DNA from: Micrococcales bacterium UBA7469 | GTDB lineage: Bacteria; Actinomycetota; Actinomycetes; Actinomycetales; Microbacteriaceae | Assembly: GCA_002479805.1 (NCBI GenBank) | Contig: DLPB01000013.1 | Location: 1-12,929, forward strand | Reading direction: 5' to 3' | Length of the DNA stretch: 12,929 nt | In this document: positions 1 through 6,698 of the stretch, piece after piece | Layout of the letters: each line of letters opens with the position of its first letter | Numbering within the stretch: the stretch's first letter is position 1 | Program-made: the position numbers and the translations under genes | The notes under the pieces: generated by a model | What the model was told of the DNA's origin: nothing | The model's database searches: none | Seen by the model: only the letters and a program-made list of their open reading frames with translations

Positions 1-288
1 GCCACTGAGTGGCAGACCTTCCGCAAGGTGATTTTGCCCGCGATGCGTCCGGTCAACATCATCGTCTTGGTGATCACCATCATCGAGTCACTTCGTGCCT
101 TCGACATGGTTTACATCATTTACGGTGGTCGCGGTGGTCTCCCGATTCTTGGTGTCTTGGTATTTGAAAACATCGCCGGTGAAGGCGCATCGATGAAGGG
201 TGCCGCCTATGCGGTAATCCTCTTCCTGCTTTCAATCGTGCCGATCATCACCTACCTGAACCAGCAGTTCAAGGAGGACGTCCGATGA
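1..288 (+). CDS. Sugar ABC transporter permease, MalF/UgpA-like (5' end missing)
   Basis: Inner-membrane permease of a CUT1-type carbohydrate importer. Only the last 95 residues are in the window, and the frame is open from base 1. The visible part opens inside the cytoplasmic EAA loop that contacts the ATPase (ATEWQTFRKVILPAMRP, residues 1-17). Two hydrophobic segments follow (about 18-36 and 69-87), separated by a Gly-rich stretch (YGGRGGLP, about 41-48) that corresponds to the GGP region of this family. The gene ends in an ATGA overlap with the next permease, so the two are translationally coupled and presumably form the heterodimeric channel. A binding protein and possibly a sugar hydrolase would be expected to the left, outside the window. 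The substrate cannot be told from this fragment. Confidence 0.9.
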   Translation, partial: ATEWQTFRKVILPAMRPVNIIVLVITIIESLRAFDMVYIIYGGRGGLPILGVLVFENIAGEGASMKGAAYAVILFLLSIVPIITYLNQQFKEDVR

Positions 289-1169
289 GCATGATGGTCA
301 AGGACAAGAAGAAGGCCCACGCACAGCAGATCAAAGACCGAATCATTTCGATCTTTATCGGAATCTTTGCTCTGGTGTGGCTCTTCCCAATTGTCTGGAC
401 GCTGTGGTCGAGCCTTCGCCCATACTCCGAAATTCGTGCCGGAGGCGTTTTCTCACCACCTCAGGAGCTTGGTCTTTTCAACTACACCAACGCGATTGAG
501 CGCATGGATCTACCCAGGTATTTCTGGAACACGGCGATCATTACGATTCCAGCCGTATTCCTGATTCTGCTGTTTGGTTCGCTCATTGCATTCGTAGTGA
601 CCAGATACTCATTCAGGTTCAACGTAGCGATGCTGCTGCTGTTCACGGCAGGCAACCTACTTCCAGCTCAGCTTGTCTTTATCCCGGTATTCAAGATGTA
701 TTTGGCTATCGGTGATGCCGTCGGTGATCGACGCTTCTTGTATGACTCACCTCTTGGTGTGATTCTGATCCACGTTGCATTCCAGATGGGCTTTGCAACC
801 TTCGTACTCTCCTCATACATGAAGACAATCCCGAAAGAGATTTCTGAGTCGGCGCTGGTTGATGGTGCTTCAGTATTCACTCACTTCTTCAAGGTGATGC
901 TGCCACTGCTTCGGCCGCCGCTAGCGTCCTTGGCAGTTTTGATGACCACCTGGATCTATAACGACTTCTTCTGGGCGCTGGTACTGATGTCAACGGATAA
1001 CAAGCGACCCATCACCTCGGCGTTGGGTAGGTTGCAGGGTGAGTTCGTCACCGACTACAACCTGCTGGCAGCGGGTGCAATGATCGCGGCGATTCCAACC
1101 CTCGTGGTGTTCTTCATCCTGAGAAAGCAGTTTGTTTCTGGTCTAACTCTTGGTTCCACCAAGGGTTAG
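285..1169 (+). CDS. Sugar ABC transporter permease, MalG-like
   Basis: Second permease of the CUT1 carbohydrate importer, 294 residues, a normal length for MalG-type proteins. A basic cytoplasmic N-terminus (KDKKK) leads into the first membrane span at about 20-42. Further spans lie near 83-105, 113-137, 157-178, 212-236 and 262-280. The EAA loop is at 188-210 (ESALVDGASVFTHFFKVMLP), with the usual D-G pair (D193, G194) and the terminal LP. The start ATG at 285 is favoured by AAGGAGG at 271-277 with a 7-nt spacer; the second ATG, at codon 3, is too far from it. The start overlaps the upstream stop as ATGA. The TAG stop overlaps the stop of the convergent P450 gene. I cannot name the sugar; ATPase function for such systems often comes from a shared MsiK-like protein elsewhere. 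Confidence 0.93.
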   Translation: MSMMVKDKKKAHAQQIKDRIISIFIGIFALVWLFPIVWTLWSSLRPYSEIRAGGVFSPPQELGLFNYTNAIERMDLPRYFWNTAIITIPAVFLILLFGSLIAFVVTRYSFRFNVAMLLLFTAGNLLPAQLVFIPVFKMYLAIGDAVGDRRFLYDSPLGVILIHVAFQMGFATFVLSSYMKTIPKEISESALVDGASVFTHFFKVMLPLLRPPLASLAVLMTTWIYNDFFWALVLMSTDNKRPITSALGRLQGEFVTDYNLLAAGAMIAAIPTLVVFFILRKQFVSGLTLGSTKG

Positions 1170-2350
1170 GCGCTAACAAATACACTCTCGTATCCACGAA
1201 GCACAAACGTCGGTCTTCTGATCGGCTCTGTCGCAAGCTCCAGCTTGGGATAACGCTTGATGAGTGCTGGTAGCGAGGTCGTCATCTCCATCCGAGCTAG
1301 CGGTGCTCCGATGCAAAAGTGGATGCCGGCTCCAAAACCGATGTGTGGATTTGGGTCGCGACTCAGATCGAGTTTGTCAGCATTTTCAAAGACCGACTCG
1401 TCTCGCCCAGCACTTCCCAACAGCGCCGCAATCTTTTGACCCTCTGCAATCACAACGCCGCCGATCTCGGTGTCTTCGGTTGCGGTTCTTTCAAACAGGT
1501 GAAGTGGAGCATCAAAGCGCAAGAACTCATCGACGGCCGTTGCAGCAAGCTCGTCAGGCTTTGCCTTCAAGAGTTCAAGCTGCTCAGGGTTTTTCAAAGT
1601 CGCGACCATGCCATTACCAAAGCCGTTGACACTTGCCTCATGTCCTGCGTTTAGTAGCAGCACGCAGGTTGCAATCAACTCGTGGGCATTTAGCTTTTCG
1701 CCATCTTCTTCAACCATGGCAAGGTCTGTAATCAGATCGGTGCCAGGGTTTCGCTTGCGTTCGAGCATGAGCCCGTGAACATACTCAGCGAACTCTTCTG
1801 AGGCTTTGATGGCCTCCGCCTTGTCCGCCTCGCTGGGACTGACCTCATACATCTTCACAATCGCCTGTGACCATGGGCGGAGTAAATCCTCATCGCTATC
1901 TGGGAACCCGAGCATAGATGCGATTACCTTCACTGGGAGTGGTTCGGCGAAGTCGGCAATCAGATCGAAGCTACCGTCATCGCGCAGCTTTACCTCAATC
2001 TCATCAAGCAGCATGTTTGTGAGGCGCTCAACATCTGGACGAAGACTCTCTATCTTCTTTGGGTTGAAGGCCTTCATCACCAGCGATCGCAATCTGGTGT
2101 GCTTGGGTGGCTCTGAGTCCAAGATTGAATCAGCGTGAAGCCAGTTAAAGGTTTCCCAGGTTGATGTGGGTTCCTTGGGTTTAAAGATGCGACCAAGTGA
2201 CCGGGTTCTGAGCACGGCATTGGCATCTTTGTGAGTCGCTGCCAGGAAGATGTTTAGGTTCTCATCCCAGATCGGCTGGCCAAATGAGCGGAGCTCTTTT
2301 AGGGCAGGATATGGGTTTTCGATAAACCCAGGGTCTTGCATATTTAGCAA
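1166..2350 (-). CDS. Cytochrome P450
   Basis: Soluble bacterial class P450 monooxygenase, 394 residues, a typical length with no membrane anchor. The C-helix region HTRLRSL lies at 84-90. The I-helix oxygen-activation motif is AGHEAS at 235-240: the place of the usual conserved Thr is taken by A239, followed by S240 as a possible replacement hydroxyl. The K-helix ExxR is E275-R278. The heme loop is FGAGIHFCIG at 339-348, with C346 as the thiolate ligand. The substrate is unknown. No ferredoxin or ferredoxin reductase is adjacent, so electrons must come from partners elsewhere. The start is TTG directly after the nitroreductase TAA, chosen because GGAGG at 2359-2363 stands 8 nt upstream. An ATG at 2341 is possible but sits 17 nt from that site. 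The two genes are almost certainly co-transcribed. Confidence 0.93.
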   Translation of the reverse strand: MLNMQDPGFIENPYPALKELRSFGQPIWDENLNIFLAATHKDANAVLRTRSLGRIFKPKEPTSTWETFNWLHADSILDSEPPKHTRLRSLVMKAFNPKKIESLRPDVERLTNMLLDEIEVKLRDDGSFDLIADFAEPLPVKVIASMLGFPDSDEDLLRPWSQAIVKMYEVSPSEADKAEAIKASEEFAEYVHGLMLERKRNPGTDLITDLAMVEEDGEKLNAHELIATCVLLLNAGHEASVNGFGNGMVATLKNPEQLELLKAKPDELAATAVDEFLRFDAPLHLFERTATEDTEIGGVVIAEGQKIAALLGSAGRDESVFENADKLDLSRDPNPHIGFGAGIHFCIGAPLARMEMTTSLPALIKRYPKLELATEPIRRPTFVLRGYESVFVSA

Positions 2351-3088
2351 TTACTTAGCCTCCAGCTTGATCTTGCTGATGTCCAAACGTTCTGCCTTGA
2401 AACTGTTTACCGGGTGGTCAGAGGGATAGCCAAGCGCAATTCCACACAGCAACTTGTATTGCTCAGGGACGTCGAACTCTGCCCTGACCGGTGGTGCCCA
2501 TATCGCGCTGGCTCCTTGGGCGCAGGTGCCAAGTCCGTGCGCGTGAGCCGAGAGCATCAGGTTCTGCATAAATAGCCCAGCATCAGATATCGAGTGCACG
2601 CCGAGCCCTGAGTGGGTGAAGATGAATAGTGAAACCGGTGCTCCGAAGAACTCGTAGTTTCTTGCCCATTGAGCGCTTCTCGCCTTGCGATCATCACGCT
2701 TTATGCCGATGTGACCATATAGCTCGGCACCTACTCGTGCAGAGCGTGGCTTCAAATCTTTGGGGTAATTGCGCTCAATCTTGTAATCAGACTCGGGGAG
2801 ACCGTATCGGGTGAAGAAGAGCTTTATTTTTCCCCAGATACCACCTGCCAAGGCTTTGTCGGCAGCATTCCAGCGCGCGAGAAACTCCTTGCTAATCCGA
2901 TCTCTTACATCACCTTTGGCGATCGCAACCAGATACGGCCTGGTGTTTGACCAAGACGGTGCGGTCATGGCGTCTTCGATCAAGATATCGATCAGCTCAT
3001 CAGGAACTGGGGTGGGTAGAAAGTCTCTGGTGGTGCGCCTTGATGCCGCGAATTCGCGCCACTTTTCCGGCTCTAAGTTGTGGGTCAC
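2351..3088 (-). CDS. Nitroreductase-family FMN oxidoreductase
   Basis: NAD(P)H- and FMN-dependent oxidoreductase of the NfsB/nitroreductase superfamily, 245 residues, cytosolic. The N-terminal phosphate-binding cluster SRRTTRDF (16-23) contains R17, R18 and R21, which contact FMN in this family. SWSNTRPY at 45-52 and the Gly-rich GLGTCAQGA at 185-193 are the other expected FMN elements, and GIALGYP at 216-222 is the usual C-terminal strand. The stretch from about 80 to 140 is longer and more basic than in the minimal fold and probably forms a lid or dimer arm. The natural substrate is unknown. It is the first gene of a unit with the P450; it could act on the same compound, but it is not a recognised P450 redox partner. 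The start is GTG with no visible Shine-Dalgarno, consistent with a leaderless transcript. Confidence 0.9.
   Translation of the reverse strand: MTHNLEPEKWREFAASRRTTRDFLPTPVPDELIDILIEDAMTAPSWSNTRPYLVAIAKGDVRDRISKEFLARWNAADKALAGGIWGKIKLFFTRYGLPESDYKIERNYPKDLKPRSARVGAELYGHIGIKRDDRKARSAQWARNYEFFGAPVSLFIFTHSGLGVHSISDAGLFMQNLMLSAHAHGLGTCAQGASAIWAPPVRAEFDVPEQYKLLCGIALGYPSDHPVNSFKAERLDISKIKLEAK
2359..2363 (-). promoter_or_regulatory. Shine-Dalgarno selecting the TTG start of the P450
   Basis: On the minus strand GGAGG lies within the last codons of the nitroreductase gene, 8 nt before TTG at 2350. The nitroreductase stop TAA and the TTG are directly adjacent, which implies termination-reinitiation coupling. 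The nearby in-frame ATG at 2341 has no site at a normal distance. Confidence 0.5.
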
Positions 3089-3094
3089 TGTTCA

Positions 3095-3100
3095 AGACTA
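3095..3100 (-). promoter_or_regulatory. Candidate -10 box, leaderless start of the nitroreductase gene
   Basis: The minus strand reads TAGTCT, then 6 nt (TGAACA), then the GTG start at 3088. A TAnnnT box 6 nt before the start codon, with no Shine-Dalgarno, would place the transcript start on the initiator codon. I cannot identify a convincing -35 box. Confidence 0.4.
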
Positions 3101-3144
3101 ATGCTAGAAAAATGGCCTTTAGCCCCTGAGTCACGCTTCGGTGC

Positions 3145-3150
3145 TAGGTT
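3145..3150 (+). promoter_or_regulatory. Candidate -10 box, leaderless start of the P-type ATPase gene
   Basis: TAGGTT is followed by 6 nt (gagaaa) and the ATG at 3157. Only a weak GAG is present as a ribosome site. The spacing is identical to the candidate boxes of the nitroreductase and psuG genes. No clear -35 box is seen. Confidence 0.4.
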
Positions 3151-3156
3151 GAGAAA

Positions 3157-5571
3157 ATGGCAACCGAACAAGCCCTTGGTCTTAGCTCCGAAGCGGCGAA
3201 AATTCGCTTATTGCAAGATGGGCCAAATCAACTGGTCAAAGAATCCAAGACCGGTCCCTGGCTCAGGGTGCTGAAGATACTTAGTGAACCGATGTTGATC
3301 CTTCTCGGTATCGCAACGGCAGTTTCATTCCTGATCGCAGAACCGGTGGAAGCGGCAGTTCTCGCCCTAATGATCGGGTTCATTGTGCTCACCACCATCT
3401 ACCAGGAGGGCAAAGCGGAAAAGGCGCTCCGTGCCCTGAAGTCACTATCAGCACCGCTGGCAACCGTTCAGCGAGACGGGGTTTGGCAAAAGCTGCCAGC
3501 AACGGAGTTGGTAGTTGGTGACCTGATTCGCATCGCTGAAGGGGATCGCATCCCAGCGGATGCGAGGGTCTTGGAAGCCACCAACCTCTCGATTGATGAA
3601 TCCTCGCTGACCGGGGAGTCCCTGGCAGTTAGCCGAGGAAATGGAGAACTTGTTTCAGCGGGAACATTGGTGGTCAGCGGTCGCGCGGAAGCAGTCATTG
3701 AGGCGATCGGAAGCAAGACAACCCTCGGTCAAATCGGCGTCTCGCTCAAAACAATTAAGCCCCAGCGCACCGCTGTCCAACAGCAGATTGACAAGGCAGT
3801 CAAGCTCATTGCAATCATCGCCATCAGTTTTTCGCTTCTGGTTGCAACCGTGGTCTTCTTTTCAAGAGGCGAACTGGTGGAGAGCATTCTGGCCGGGTTG
3901 TCACTTGCCATGGCGATGATTCCCGAGGAATTCCCAGTTGTATTGACGCTGTTCTTTGCGCTCGGTGCGTGGCGAATGTCGCACGAGAAGGTCTTGGCTA
4001 GACGATCCGCAGTCATCGAAACTCTCGGATCGGCAACGGTAATCTGCACCGACAAGACCGGCACCTTGACCATGAACTCAATGTCGATCGATCAACTGCT
4101 TCCGACCTCGAGCACTCAGGACTTGAACTTTTTTGCTGGTCTCGCGAGTCCAACCAAGTCCTTCGATCCAGTCGATGCCGCGTTTACCACCCTGAGCACC
4201 GAGCACTCCTTGCAGCTAGTCAAGGAGTATGCGTTGGGCAACGATCTACTAGCCATGACCATGGTTTGGGAGGCTGCAGACCACTATGTTCTGGCTTGCA
4301 AGGGCGCGCCTGAGGCGGTGGCCAGAATCTCGGGCGCTGATCCAAAATCGGTGATAGACCAGGTAGAGAAGTTGGCTATCGGCGGTCGAAGAATCCTTGC
4401 AGTCGCCGGAGCACGAATCCCGAAGGATAAGCCGCTGCCGCAGTCCCAGACCGATTTGGAGCTTCTGTTTCAGGGTCTAGTAGCGCTTCGCGATCAGGTT
4501 AGACCCGGCGTTCCCGAGGCCCTTGCCGAGGCGAGAGCCGCAGGCATCAGGGTAGTGATGATGACCGGTGACTTCTCCGCGACTGCGATGGAAATCGCTC
4601 AGGAGATCGGTCTTGAAACCAAGAGTACGTTGACCGGTCAAGAGATTGATCGACTTGGTGATGCCGAGCTAATCGAACGGGTCAAGGACCTCACCATCTG
4701 CTCTAGAGTCACCCCAGCCCAGAAGCTACGAGTGATTCACGCTCTCAAGTCCGCCGGCGAAGTGGTCGTGATGACTGGTGATGGAATCAATGATGCGCCT
4801 GCTCTAAAGCTCGCAAACATCTCGATTGCTATGGGTCTTCGTGGCACCGATGTTGCACGCGAGGCATCCGATTTGATCCTGACCGATGACAACTTTGCAT
4901 CGATTGTTGCCGGCATCAAAAGAGGTAGAACTATCTACGCCTCGCTCAAGAAGGCCTTCGCCTACATCATCGCGATTCACGTTCCGCTGTTGGGCATGGC
5001 GATTATCCCGATCTTGGTTCTGGATTGGCCGATTGTGTTGTTGCCAGCGATGGTTGCATTTATCGAAATGGTTGTCGACCCAGCCTGCACGGTTGTTTTC
5101 CAAGCTGAACCGGCTGACCCAAAGATCATGCAGCAGAAACCAAGGCCGGTCAGCGAGGGGCTGTTCTCCAAGAAGACCCTTCGAGTGGCGTTATTGCAAG
5201 GGTCGTCGGTTCTAGCGATAGCCGCTGCCGTTTTCATGGGGGCAGTTTCCCTGGGTTATGAAGACGACCAGGTTCGGACCTTGAGCTTTGTCTACTTGAT
5301 TTTGGCCAACATCTTTTTGATTTTGACCAACAGGTCTTGGACTATGCCTACCCTGCGAATCCTTGCTACCCGAAAGAACCCAACGGTCAAATGGATTGTC
5401 GGCCTAGCCACATTGGCATTGATTTTGATCGTTCAGCTGCCGATTGCTCGCGAGGCGTTCTCGCTTGGTGAAATTGGCTTGGTTGAGTGGCTGGTGCTAT
5501 TTGCCCTGAGCTATCTGAGCATCGCTTGGTTTGATGTCTACAAATTGCTCAGGCCAAATGCACTGCGTTAG
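3157..5571 (+). CDS. P2-like cation-transporting P-type ATPase (PEEFP variant)
   Basis: Integral membrane ATP-driven cation pump, 804 residues. The N-terminal cation-ATPase domain (about 1-60) precedes spans M1-M2 (about 43-82). The actuator loop has LTGES at 151-155. M3-M4 (about 215-271) contains MIPEEFP at 254-260 in place of the SERCA-type PEGLP. The phosphorylation site is D299 in DKTGTLT. The ATP-binding domain has KGAPE at 382-386. The hinge motifs are TGD at 470-472 and GDGINDAP at 541-548. M5-M10 follow from about 600. M5 carries H608 where SERCA has a Ca2+-binding Asn, and M6 reads FIEMVVDP (635-642), placing E637 and D641 where SERCA has N796 and D800. The fold is therefore P2, but calcium site I looks altered. 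I recall a bacterial subfamily with this PEEFP pattern whose ion is not settled, so I do not name Ca2+. The gene is monocistronic. Confidence 0.93.
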   Translation: MATEQALGLSSEAAKIRLLQDGPNQLVKESKTGPWLRVLKILSEPMLILLGIATAVSFLIAEPVEAAVLALMIGFIVLTTIYQEGKAEKALRALKSLSAPLATVQRDGVWQKLPATELVVGDLIRIAEGDRIPADARVLEATNLSIDESSLTGESLAVSRGNGELVSAGTLVVSGRAEAVIEAIGSKTTLGQIGVSLKTIKPQRTAVQQQIDKAVKLIAIIAISFSLLVATVVFFSRGELVESILAGLSLAMAMIPEEFPVVLTLFFALGAWRMSHEKVLARRSAVIETLGSATVICTDKTGTLTMNSMSIDQLLPTSSTQDLNFFAGLASPTKSFDPVDAAFTTLSTEHSLQLVKEYALGNDLLAMTMVWEAADHYVLACKGAPEAVARISGADPKSVIDQVEKLAIGGRRILAVAGARIPKDKPLPQSQTDLELLFQGLVALRDQVRPGVPEALAEARAAGIRVVMMTGDFSATAMEIAQEIGLETKSTLTGQEIDRLGDAELIERVKDLTICSRVTPAQKLRVIHALKSAGEVVVMTGDGINDAPALKLANISIAMGLRGTDVAREASDLILTDDNFASIVAGIKRGRTIYASLKKAFAYIIAIHVPLLGMAIIPILVLDWPIVLLPAMVAFIEMVVDPACTVVFQAEPADPKIMQQKPRPVSEGLFSKKTLRVALLQGSSVLAIAAAVFMGAVSLGYEDDQVRTLSFVYLILANIFLILTNRSWTMPTLRILATRKNPTVKWIVGLATLALILIVQLPIAREAFSLGEIGLVEWLVLFALSYLSIAWFDVYKLLRPNALR

Positions 5572-5684
5572 CGGTAGTTAGCAAAGAGTGTTGGAAACAT
5601 GGCACCGAATAGCAGTGCCGCTGGGAGACTCAAGCTCAGGATAAGTGCCTGCACTACGTCCCAATCGATTTTGAACTTTTTCAT
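5568..5684 (-). CDS. 38-residue single-span membrane micropeptide behind the rhodopsin
   Basis: A small reading frame found by reading the minus strand after the rhodopsin gene. It encodes 38 residues. The basic N-terminus MKKFKIDWD is followed by one hydrophobic segment (about V10-F34, containing P21 and P31) and a short ANYR tail. The positive-inside rule predicts a cytoplasmic N-terminus. Support for expression: a perfect AAGGAGG at 5689-5695 with a 4-nt spacer to ATG, among the strongest ribosome sites in the window. Its TAA stop overlaps the ATPase TAG by the same 4-nt pattern seen at the two other convergent junctions. It is co-directional with the rhodopsin and lies 66 nt past its stop, with a strong hairpin between. 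I do not recognise the family. It could be a small subunit or stabiliser of the rhodopsin, or an unrelated membrane peptide. Confidence 0.65.
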   Translation of the reverse strand: MKKFKIDWDVVQALILSLSLPAALLFGAMFPTLFANYR

Positions 5685-5703
5685 TACCCCTCCTTGAAAA
5701 GCA

Positions 5704-5731
5704 CACGGCCGGGGATCGCTCCCCGGCCGTG
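5704..5731 (-). terminator. 12-bp GC-rich hairpin between rhodopsin and micropeptide
   Basis: CACGGCCGGGGA and TCCCCGGCCGTG form a perfect 12-bp stem around a 4-nt loop. On the minus strand the stem is followed after 2 nt by a short CTTTT run rather than a long U-tract, then directly by the micropeptide ribosome site. It could be a leaky terminator, or an intercistronic hairpin protecting the rhodopsin mRNA 3' end. No separate promoter fits between the hairpin and the micropeptide start. On the plus strand it would also lie 132 nt past the ATPase stop. Confidence 0.7.
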
Positions 5732-5750
5732 GCATTAGGCATTTTGTTGC

Positions 5751-6536
5751 TTAGTGCTTGAACTCAGACTTAGCGAACTCAGCGTCATCCTCAGCGCTCT
5801 TGATGCGAGCGATGGTGAAGATGATTAGGCCGAATAGACACTTAGCCAAGATGTCGGCAATGGTGTAACCGGTCTCGCGTAGAACGAAGCCGCTCTCGTC
5901 GAAGCCAGTTGCGTTCATGTTGAAGATGAACGAGATTGGGTACACACCCCAGGTTGCTAGAAGAAGAAGACGTAGCTCCTTGATCTTGCGCTGAACTGCC
6001 TCGGACTGACCTGCAAGACCCTTACCTAGCTCTACGAATAGTACGTAAAGGATGTATAGGAATGGGATGGTCGATAGTAGACCCCATAGCGGTGCGTCAC
6101 CCTCGTATAGGAGGTTTAGCTGAGCGTCACCTGGGTAGCCAAGACCGATCATCAGAGCAGCAGCTGGAACCAACTTGGTTAGCAGGCTGCGCTGTACTGC
6201 AGCAGCAAGAGCCAATACAGCAACGGTCTCAACTAGAAGCAGTGGCACAGTTAGGAACCAGTCAACGTAGCGGTAGCCAACGTTGTAGGCAACTACACCC
6301 ATGCCGTCGGTGCCGAAGGCGTGCTTGAAGTCGTCGAACATTCTGAAGTAGTGGTAAGCAGCGATTGCGGTCACGGTACCGGAGACCATTACGGCCATGC
6401 GGTAACGAGGTGCAACGCGCTCACGCGCTACGAACAAGAAAATAGAGGTGAATAGCATGCTCGCAATACCAAGAGAGAGCATGTTGTAAACAAGGGTGTA
6501 CGACCCGTTGCTCATAAATTCAGATAGTGAACCCAC
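5751..6536 (-). CDS. actR: Actinorhodopsin, light-driven outward proton pump
   Basis: Seven-helix type-1 microbial rhodopsin in the cytoplasmic membrane, 261 residues. Helix C carries the proton-pump triad D92 (acceptor), T96 and E103 (donor) in RYVDWFLTVPLLLVE, with R89 preceding. H62 in helix B matches the His that pairs with the acceptor in proteorhodopsin. Helix G holds K232, the retinal Schiff-base lysine, and D228, the second counterion. L100 occupies the spectral tuning position, so green absorption is expected. G152 (LWGLLSTIPF) sits where proteorhodopsin has a bulky Phe, as in xanthorhodopsin-type antenna binders. The start is GTG: GAAAGGA at 6542-6548 is 5 nt upstream, whereas the ATG at codon 8 has no ribosome site. 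No retinal or carotenoid genes are adjacent. About half of the Leu codons (18 of 37) are CTA, far more than in the neighbouring ATPase. Confidence 0.97.
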   Translation of the reverse strand: MGSLSEFMSNGSYTLVYNMLSLGIASMLFTSIFLFVARERVAPRYRMAVMVSGTVTAIAAYHYFRMFDDFKHAFGTDGMGVVAYNVGYRYVDWFLTVPLLLVETVAVLALAAAVQRSLLTKLVPAAALMIGLGYPGDAQLNLLYEGDAPLWGLLSTIPFLYILYVLFVELGKGLAGQSEAVQRKIKELRLLLLATWGVYPISFIFNMNATGFDESGFVLRETGYTIADILAKCLFGLIIFTIARIKSAEDDAEFAKSEFKH

Positions 6537-6553
6537 GTGAATCCTTTCAATGT

Positions 6554-6575
6554 TTCTGATTTAGGTAAGTCAGAA
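6554..6575 (-). repeat. Inverted repeat in the rhodopsin 5' leader
   Basis: TTCTGA and TCAGAA form a perfect 6-bp inverted repeat with a 10-nt centre, extendable by two pairs past one mismatch. It lies just upstream of the rhodopsin Shine-Dalgarno, so it could act as a leader hairpin or a repressor site. A 6-bp arm can arise by chance. Confidence 0.3.
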
Positions 6576-6677
6576 GCATTGATTCGTCGAAGTTTGTAGC
6601 TTCCTCGGCGAACCGCGCCTCTTTGCACGACTCACGCTTACTAACAACCTCAGAAGAATCCTGAGTGCTTCCTGAGA

Positions 6678-6683
6678 GTTATA
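6678..6683 (-). promoter_or_regulatory. Candidate -10 box for the actinorhodopsin
   Basis: TATAAC on the minus strand, 16 nt after the stop of the upstream small gene, would give a leader of about 135 nt. It is the best -10 match in the 162-nt gap (6537-6698). No convincing -35 is seen. The rest of the gap holds the rhodopsin ribosome site, an inverted repeat near it, and repeated CTGAG/CTCAG words around 6648-6676. Confidence 0.3.
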
Positions 6684-6698
6684 ACGTTTCGGTAACGC

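Noticed and set aside
1264..1654. Long plus-strand open frames inside the P450 gene
   Set aside because: They lie antisense to a P450 with all of its motifs intact, have odd Ser/Arg/Gln-rich composition and lack ribosome sites, so they are shadow frames.
5704..5731. Hairpin as terminator of the P-type ATPase on the plus strand
   Set aside because: It lies 132 nt past the ATPase stop, beyond the whole antisense micropeptide gene, and no T-run follows on that strand. A contribution is possible but the primary context is the rhodopsin transcript.
5751..6536. Sodium- or chloride-pumping rhodopsin
   Set aside because: Sodium pumps carry an NDQ set and chloride pumps an NTQ or TSA-type set in helix C. 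Here the set is D92, T96, E103, which is the proton-pump pattern.
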